Shown here one piece after another: positions 56,930 to 64,000 of a DNA stretch of 64,000 nt. The stretch's first letter is position 1; the number at the start of each line of letters is the position of its first letter. The notes under the pieces are model-generated. The model had not been told where the DNA came from and did not search any database. It saw only the letters and a list, made by a program, of their open reading frames with translations. Origin of the DNA: Nageia nagi (taxonomy: Eukaryota > Pinophyta); assembly GCA_050084985.1 (NCBI GenBank), contig JBITNC010000001.1, positions 5,394,001-5,458,000 on the forward strand, given 5' to 3'. The translations under genes and the position numbers were made by a program.

Positions 56930-57357
56930 ATATTTTGAATTAATATTCTTCAATGTAAACTCATAAATGCTTAAAGTATCATTAGATACCTTTAAGTGTT
57001 TAATGAATATTATATTATGGAACCTTAACCTTACCCTTGAGTAAAAGGGAGGTTAAGGTGGGTATTTAATCCTATAAATAGAGGGCCTCCCCTCTTGTAA
57101 ATCACACAAGTTTTAGGAGCAAGGTTATGCTCATGGTATGGTTGTAGGAATGTAGATTGTAAGAGAGTGCACCTTAGAGTAATGAGATCTTAGTTAGTGG
57201 GCATACTCCCAAGGAGGGAGGAACCACTTTATATTGTGTCTCTTATGTATCGTATGTGAGATTGGCAATTGTTGTTATGCTTATGTTTAGTTAGAGTTGA
57301 GTGTATTCTACAAGTGATCTTGATGATTAGAAATTAATTAGGAAAGAATTGATTCCA
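56930..57357 (+). repeat. 3' LTR of element B
   Basis: Starts near TGTAATGCAATATT and ends ATTGATTCCA. It aligns with the left copy over about 385 bp. TATAAATA is at 57073-57080. Confidence 0.85.
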
Positions 57358-57978
57358 CAAAAAGCATTGATGCTGATAAGACTTCCCACATGATGGATCA
57401 ACAATGGTGTCCAAACTACAAGGTAGGTGTAACCCCTCACAATCCCGTTGATCCCCTCCACTTATTAGTGCATCACATCCCATCATCCTTGGGGCTAAGC
57501 TTGTGCTAGAACTTTGATCACTATCAAAGCTACAATCTGTGCCAAACTTTTCCCATATTAAGTGAAATAAAAACTTCCAACCTACCTGACACATCATAAT
57601 GACAACACATAAAGTTCCATAATTTTGAATCTGTTGGCCCTAATGATGATACAAGGTGGACATTCTTCTAACTGCCACATGTAGTCCTCCACATCCCTTT
57701 GGTCTAATCAACCATAAATTTTTCCCCCATGGGACCCACATTCCTAATTGATGAAGACCAAACCCATGTAGATTTGAGTGAGCAACCAGCACCATCAGAT
57801 CCTAACATCTAGAGATAAAATCCATCCAAGTGTACCTTCAATTCACCTCAAACCATTTGATGATCTAACCTTTTTAAAAATTACTACCATCCTAAGAATT
57901 AAAAACTTTTTATAAGATGAGCCCTGCTAATAATTCAAATTCTAAAAATAATGGTACCAATCCTCCTCACACCAAGCC

Positions 57979-58450
57979 CTAACCTTCTTGACCATCTTTG
58001 ATAGCTAAGAACACCAAATATTCTAGGAAATCATTCTCCCAAACCCTAAGATCTACCGTGCCCATTGGTTCATCTACAATTCTATCAACCAAAAAGTTTG
58101 CCTCTTGGAAGTTATATCGGATAATGACATTCTCGATTCCTTCTAGAATTCTTCTAGCCTTAATGATCATGAATTTGATATCCCACCTTGGAGGGAGGAG
58201 ATTGTGGAGACTGTTAATCACATTAAGAGAGTCCCCAATGAGAATAATATTTTTATAGTTTAATCTTTCAAGTATACTTAGACTGATAAAATTCACCCTA
58301 GCTTTAGCAAAATGACTTGTTTGACACCCCAACAGTTCAACAACTAATAAAATAATTTTTCACCTATGCTATCTAACAACACCTATCGCACTTACAAGAC
58401 CTAGATTTTCCTTTGAAGAGCCATCCAACCAGGTGATGAGTCAAATGAGC
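57979..58450 (-). pseudogene. LINE RNase H domain remnant
   Basis: The minus reading starts near 58440 with WLDGSSKENLGLVSA (the D-G-S-x-x-x-N-x-G first-Asp block), then CQTSHFAKARVNF, where the usual Glu of AEARA is Lys, and NIILIGDSLNVINSL with the third acidic residue. It ends at 57979 after DRIVDEPMG. Loss of the Glu would inactivate it. This type of archaeal-like RNase H at the end of ORF2 occurs in a subset of plant L1 elements. Confidence 0.75.
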
Positions 58451-58599
58451 TATCTTTTGAGGATGTTGAACCAACTAATCCACCCTCCTTTCTAATCCAC
58501 AACTTGATAGAATTAGAGCTTCTTCAGGGACCTCCTAAACTTTCTTAAACTTAAAACATAAACAAGTTGTTTTTAATGAAATTGGTAATTTTTAAAACA

Positions 58600-59450
58600 A
58601 GGTAATAGACTAGGAGGCTAACATCCTAGAACACCCTATAGTTTCTTTCTTTTTGGAATCCCCACCATAAATGCAAAATATGGAGATCCCAAAGTCTTCT
58701 CAATCTAGTGCTAAAAAGGGATTCTCCCATTGTTGAAGTAAGTCACTAAGTCACTAAGTATCCTTAGTGCCATCCAGTCCAAATGGAATTATTGTAGAAT
58801 AAGATGTAATCATTCAACAATGTCGTCATAATGGATTAACAAATGTTTAATCGATTCTTCTTAATTTTGATACAAAATACATCTATTTTCCATACCAAAG
58901 CCCCTTATTTATAGGTTGTCCATCATAAGGATTTTGTTCTGAGTAACCACCCAAGAAAAGAAATAAATCTTTGATATAAGGTTCTTGACCCACACCTTTA
59001 AAGCCAAATTCTAATCAAGAAAGCCAACCACCATAAGCATATAGGCTGAATTAACTAAGAAGGCTCCATGATTCTGCTCGCCCCAAATAAAGGAATCCTC
59101 CTGACATAAAGTTAGGGTATAAAATTTAAGCTTCTTATTCAGAACATGCAAATATTCTTTATGGGATTAAGAGGTATGATCAAGAGTTATAAGTTTCCAT
59201 TTTTGTCTCTCCTCCATGGAAATGAAATCACCAACTTTTTCTCCAAACTTGTGGGTGAGCTCTCTTCTTAAAATAGAAAAAATATCATGCTCCTAGAGAG
59301 GGGTTTTCTGAAGCCAACTATCATGCCAAAATTGAACTTTCCTTTGAATACCATTCCAAAAGGCAAAACCCAACCTTGGATTAATCTCTTTTAGAAATAG
59401 ATAATTTGGGAGATACTTAGCTTTGACAGTTTCCACCTAGGTATTCTCTA
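58600..59450 (-). pseudogene. LINE ORF2 zf-RVT-like region
   Basis: Broken minus-strand frames with VQFWHDSWLQKTPL, FIWGEQNHGAFLVNSAY and VWVKNLISKIYFFSWVVTQN, similar to the zf-RVT region that follows reverse transcriptase in plant LINEs and related nuclear genes. The Cys/His pattern cannot be confirmed because of stops. Confidence 0.6.
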
Positions 59451-59965
59451 CACCAGTGGCTACCTTCCAAGCCATCTTACTCATTAAAGCAAGATTCATT
59501 TTTTAAATATTTTTGACCCCTAACCCCATTGTCTAAAATTTAAACAAACCTTCTTCTAAGAAACTAAATCCATCCTTTTTTTCTACTCAACACCAGTCTA
59601 TAAGAACTCCCTTTGAATTTAGATAAGTCTATCTAACACTTTCTTTGGAATTTTGAAAATAGACATATAATACATTGATAAGCTTTGTAAAATTGACTTA
59701 ATCAATTGAAGTTTACCTACTTGACTCAAACGAGCATCCTTCTAGCCTACTAACTTCTTCAAAAATATTTCAATAACTGGGTCCCAAAACTCTTCCTTCA
59801 TCCCTCTGCTAAAAAGAGGCATACCCAAATAGGTGGTTGGCAATTCCTCAATAACACAGTGAAAAATATTTTTCACTCTTTATTGAACAATCCTTCCTAT
59901 GTTAAGGAAGAACAAATTACTTTTTTCAAAGTTTATCTTTTGACCAGCCACCTCTTCATACAGAT

Positions 59966-60820
59966 CTAGACTTTATTTGATACAGTGAGCTTGGGGATAG
60001 AATATCTAGAGAAGATTAAGGTATCATCCACAAACTGTAGGAGAGAAATAGAAAGAAGATCCCTGGTAGGTTTAATACCATCAATCAAGCCCACATAAAT
60101 AGCCACTTGAATACTTTTTCCTAAATCTTCAACAAGAATTATAAAAATAAAGGGAGACAAAGGATCACTCTAAAGAAGATCCTTTTTACCAAGAAAATAC
60201 CCTGCTACTTCCCCATTAATGAGCATAGAAAAGGTAGTGGTATAGATACATTCAAAGACTAAGGCCAGCCAATCCTCTTGAAATCCAAACTTGCATAGCA
60301 CAAGCATCAATAAATTCCAGTCAACTCAAACATAGGCTTTACTGATATCCAATTTTAACAACATGCCATCCCTTCCAAATTTAAAGGTCGAATGAGTTAG
60401 CTCATGGCCCAAAATAATCACATCCAAAATTTGCCTCCCCATAACAAAGTCCCCTTGGTTAGGGCTAATTATATAAGGAAGAATGGACTTTGACATGTTT
60501 ACCATAACTTTTGAAAATATTTTATAGAGGAAGTTACATAGGCTAATGAGTTGAAATTTAGCAAAAGTATTAGCCTTTATCACCATAGGAATTAGAGCTA
60601 TAAAGGTGAAATTCACATCCTTTGGCATAAATTTGGATGCTTGAAACTTTTGAATAGCCAACATAATCTCCAACCCCATAATGTCCCAAAAGGTTTGAAA
60701 GAAACTCCTTGGGAAACCATCTAGGTCTGGTGCCTTAGAGCCACCCATCTCAAAAAAAGCTTCATGAATCTCCACCTTAATAAACTTGCAAGTTAATCGG
60801 CCATTGAGTCTTCCATTCAT
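59966..60820 (-). pseudogene. LINE reverse transcriptase remnant
   Basis: The longest frame (60326-60820, 164 residues) holds the fingers: KAPDLDGFPRSFFQTFWDIM, NFTFIALIPM, FQLISLCNFLYKIFSKVM and MLLKLDISKAY with the first catalytic Asp. After a stop and shift, SPFIFIILVEDLGK matches the P-LSP-LF block and QFVDDTLIFS is an intact palm motif with the Asp pair. Motif order and spacing match plant L1 enzymes. Confidence 0.88.
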
Positions 60821-61137
60821 TAGGCTAGGTATATTGTTGATAAGCTTTTCAACTACTTTATGCTAGGATATTAAACTATGGCCTAGAAGATTAAGAAAGA
60901 AAGATACCCCTTTCTCATTCATTTTGGTTGGATCTCTAGTAGTAGAACCATCCAACCATTGAATCTCCTTGATACTACACTAAATTCAATGTATTAGAGT
61001 AGAAACATAAAAAAAATCATGTTCCTATCACATGCTTGAAGCTAATTGATCCTAAATTTTTATTTCCATATAATCTCTTCTTGTTCTAAAGTAGTATTAC
61101 ATTCATTTAAGGTATCCTTTTCCAATCTCTAGAGCTC

Positions 61138-61970
61138 TTAAGAGCAACCTTGAACTTGAATTTGTTCTTCTAGGGATATGATTTTCGCTTGGAGATCATC
61201 TTTCCTTCTAGAGATGAGACTAAAGGTTTCTCTATTCCAAACATTGAGATTCTTCTTGATAAATATTAGCTTTTTGGCTATTTGAGTTAGAGGAGAACCA
61301 AAAAAGCTATAATGACACCATACTCTAATATGTTCTTCCAGGATCTCATGGGTAAGCCACATATTCTCAAAATGAAATGGGGCATTAAATTATCTTTTAT
61401 GTTCTTGAGTTTATAAAGGCAACAGGTTATGGTCTGATCCATTCTTCAAGTAACCTAAGAGAGTGGAATCCCTAAACCTACAAATGCAATCCTTATAAAT
61501 AAGGATTCTATCAAGTTTTTGTTGAATATGAGAGGCCCCACACCTACCATTAGTCCAGGTGAACTTGACTCTCTTCAACTCCAGATCCAAAAGATTATTT
61601 TCATTAACAAATCTAGCAAAATCTTGCATACCCTTAATGAATCCCTCAACCCCCCTTGCTTCTTAGAAGGGAACAAGTGAACAAGGAAACATTGAAGTCT
61701 CCAACCATAATCCAACTCAACCCCTTAAAGGCTTCCCACATTTGATTAAGAGAAGACCACAAAACTTTCCTTCCTGCACATATAATAGGGGCATACACAT
61801 TTGTAACAATAAAGTTCTCCATAGTAACTAAAGAAGTGAAAAAAAATAAGCAAAATCTTGGACTAGATATAATGACTCTACCATCCAATTTAGTTCTATC
61901 CCATAAACACAAAATACCTCTAGATTTACCGACTGCATGAATCATAAAAAAATCTTCCTATCTCCAAAGG
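61138..61970 (-). pseudogene. LINE AP endonuclease remnant
   Basis: Frames at 61646-61945 and 61411-61629 hold SRGILCLWD, NFIVTNVYAPIICAGRKVLW and SWIMVGDFNVSL (N-V-Y and GDFN catalytic motifs), then VKFTWTNGRCGASHIQQKLD with the conserved F-T-W and L-D-R blocks, and NGSDHNLLPL with the S-D-H motif. The downstream frame 61138-61362 links to reverse transcriptase. At least two frameshifts are present. Confidence 0.85.
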
Positions 61971-62448
61971 ATATTTTTAATAGAAAGAGCCTTACCTTTA
62001 ATAATTTTTATTTCTTAAAGAAGGACCACCTCAAGTTTCAGTTCCCTCTTATAAGCCAAAAAACTTTTGTGTCTTTTGAGGGCACAAACACCCCTTCCAT
62101 TCCATAAAAGGATTCTCATTGCTTCATATATTTACTTTTCTTCCCTCCACCCCCAAAGAGGGTAGCTTGGGAACCTTTAGTTATATTTTCTTTTATTTCT
62201 CAATTATGTAACACTCCTTTAGATGGTCTTCTCAGAAGATCCTTTCCAACTAATCCATGGAGTTTCTTCTTCTTCTTTTTGTTCTTCCAACTTGAAGTAA
62301 CAACCACATTTTCTTCTTCATAATTCAATTCCTCATATTCATCTTAGAACTTGCCCCCCATAGGCTGAGCGAGGGAAGTAGCAAGAACATATGGATTCTT
62401 TTCCACCTAGACTACCTACCCCGAGCTAGGTTCCAAAGGGGGTGGAAA

Positions 62449-63506
62449 CTATGTTTCACGAACTCTATCCAAAGCTTCAATTAACACACCCATTATAGGA
62501 TCTTCTACTTCTTGAGTTTGAAACACAATATCCCTTTCTCCTTGGTATTCTTCCTCTAACACTAGAATCTCTTCCTTAGAGGAGGAATCCTTAAGGTCCC
62601 CCTCATTTTTCTTTACAATATAATTAGCCACTTATTTGTCTTCCATTAGGGTAATCAAAGCTTCTTCTAATAATGATCCTAGCCTCACAATTTCCAGTGC
62701 TTTATGATACAGCAATTTCTCTTTTGCCAAAGGCCCCTTAGATTGATCCTTTAGGATAGTGAAATCATTACAAGTGGTGGCTCCCTTGAGTACCCTCTTA
62801 TCACTCGAGCTTGAGGTTTCACCAACTTCTACTCTTTGGGTATTTCCTATCCAACCTTGTTGCTTCTTCATCCTCTTTTCCAGTTATTTCTAGGGACACC
62901 AAGAGGAGGGTTCTCGTACTCAATCGGTTGAGACCAAACTCTTAACTCTAAGACTAATTCAATATATTTTGAAAGGTTTGAAGAAGGAAATATACTAACA
63001 CAATCTAGGAAAGATCATATGAGATTTTGCTATGGGAGCCTTATCAATGGTGATAAGATTTCCAATCCAGTTCCCAATCCTTGCTAGGATTTCATCATGC
63101 CAAAACTAAAATGAAAGGCCTTGAAGTCTAACCTAAATAGGTACAGAAGTAATGACTTGTACATTAATATTGACATCTAAATTCCATTTGATAAAAAATA
63201 AAGCCTATTATCCAAACATCCAAGGTCCCCCAAATAACACTTTTTAAAGGTCCTACCCCATGTATAACTTGATAAAAACTAACCCATTTGGAAGGGCCAT
63301 GATATCAAATCATCCTTTCATTTTCATTTTTGAAAAGCCCATTCTTGAATTGAAATATTTTTAGGTCCCAAAAAATTTCCCATGAGATTCAAAGCACCTT
63401 CCTTCATAATGATCTTAATGATATCTAGGGGGATAGTAAGCTTTCCTTTCAAGGCTCTGAGATTAAAGTAGGAAGCTAAAGGTGTTACGTTGGACCCTTG
63501 AGCCAC
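62449..63506 (-). pseudogene. LINE ORF1 remnant (DUF4283)
   Basis: It starts near 63506 with AQGSNVTPLASYFNL, then EGALNLMGNFLGPKNISIQE, closely parallel to [20 protein letters not shown] of the plus-strand LINE at 17628. Decayed DUF4283 sequence follows through 63010, then polar, acidic frames at 62632-62871 and 62449-62631. No CCHC knuckle was confirmed in this copy. Confidence 0.75.
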
Positions 63507-63860
63507 TTGAGCATAAGATAATTTTTTTTTATTTTATTGGATGTTCATCTAAACATTCCATAGAATTTGGGATCTTGAATTCAACCTTAACATACAAAAC
63601 CAAATCAATGATAGGCTTACTTGTAGGAACCCCAAGTTCTAGAACACTAGAATCATACCCATCCCCTCCACCTCAATCTGGCACCTCGCCAAAACCACCT
63701 AGATCATCCACCCCAACCACATGGGCCACCTCACTCTCCACTTACTCCACATGGCTCTCCATCTCCTTTTGTCTTCATCAAATCTATTGATAGTGAAACT
63801 TTTGACTACTTTCTAAGCTTCCTCTCATGTTCTTTGAATACTTAATGTATTATAAAGGAG

Positions 63861-64000
63861 TGTGAGAAATAACACATTAGTTAACATTATGTATCTATAT
63901 AAATAATAAATACATTAAAATCTATTGTTGGCGTATGGTATTGTCATTATTATCAAAGGATGCCTTATATGAAGTAAGAAAGAAGTTTTTCTAGAAAAAT
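63861..64000 (+). repeat. LTR-like fragment at the window edge
   Basis: TGTGAGAAATAACACATTAG and TATCTATAT-AATAAATACATTAAAATCTA match the LTR fragment at 33206-33254. An AAAGGAG purine stretch lies just before it. Similarity fades after 63924, and the window ends. Confidence 0.4.

Larger units (their letters stand above)
41567..57357 (+). mobile_element. Copia element B, interrupted by copia element A
   Basis: Matching LTRs lie at 41567-41951 (5' end trimmed) and about 56930-57357, both with TTAACCTTACCCTTGAGTAA and CCTATAAATAGAGGGCCTCC. A tRNA-iMet primer site follows the left LTR. Removing element A (43987-52283) leaves about 7 kb of B: leader with several tandem arrays, poorly preserved coding region and a 3' UTR. 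The coding end is recognisable at about 56150-56225 (FTKPLSEVGLVKYLS). B is related to A, sharing leader and 3' UTR blocks. Confidence 0.8.
57979..63520 (-). mobile_element. L1-like LINE with RNase H, nearly complete, decayed
   Basis: The minus-strand order is ORF1 with DUF4283-type domain, AP endonuclease, reverse transcriptase, zf-RVT-like region and C-terminal RNase H. The left limit is the RNase H stop; a 3' UTR may continue towards 57360, next to the end of element B, but no poly(A) tract or target duplication was found. The right limit is where ORF1 similarity fades into a T-rich stretch near 63520. All parts carry stops and frameshifts. Confidence 0.85.

Overview
The window looks like nuclear DNA of a seed plant with a large, AT-rich, repeat-choked genome. 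A gymnosperm, most likely a conifer, is my best guess: one real gene is stretched over tens of kilobases by transposons, and copia, gypsy, L1-like LINE, hAT and SINE remnants lie nested in one another. No rRNA, tRNA gene, CRISPR array or bacterial-type operon is visible. The species is an inference, not something read from the sequence.

The only host gene I can support is a plus-strand aldo-keto reductase of the plant AKR4C type. Six exons are visible (6647-6697, 7074-7150, 20863-20950, 21076-21303, 21481-21735, 21819-21905). All introns have GT-AG borders and compatible phases, and the stop is TGA at 21903-21905. At least one 5' exon lies upstream of the window. The visible protein keeps the AKR catalytic tetrad (Asp, Tyr, Lys, His).

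1-6646 is probably the preceding intron and holds a degenerate minus-strand Ty3/gypsy element (654-5661) and a SINE with a 14-bp target duplication (5982-6202). The intron 7151-20862 (13.7 kb) holds a long-LTR gypsy derivative with Gag and protease remnants (about 7554-17250, with a smaller element inserted in its 5' LTR), an L1-like LINE missing its 3' part (17258-19502) and a hAT transposase remnant (19560-20345).

22-34 kb is an intergenic graveyard: an unrecognised degraded reading frame on the minus strand (about 24340-26080), a LINE reverse transcriptase on the plus strand (27040-28300), two solo LTRs of one copia family with perfect 5-bp target duplications (28418-28905 and 33921-34419) and fragments of two other LTR elements.

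34-41.5 kb holds an internally deleted copia element (37030-40105) and a second unrecognised minus-strand reading frame (40374-41330). 41.5-57.4 kb is a copia element (B) whose leader is interrupted by a related complete copia element (A, 43987-52283). A has 495-bp LTRs, target duplication ATATT, a tRNA-iMet-like primer-binding site and a polypurine tract. A and B share leader and 3'-UTR sequence and carry several private tandem arrays. 57.9-63.5 kb is a nearly complete but decayed minus-strand L1-like LINE with a C-terminal RNase H domain.

All transposon reading frames seen are broken by stops and frameshifts; many stops fall at expected Trp, Gln or Arg codons, as expected from decay of methylated cytosine. 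The genes therefore do not work together: one enzyme gene is embedded in layers of inactive mobile DNA.
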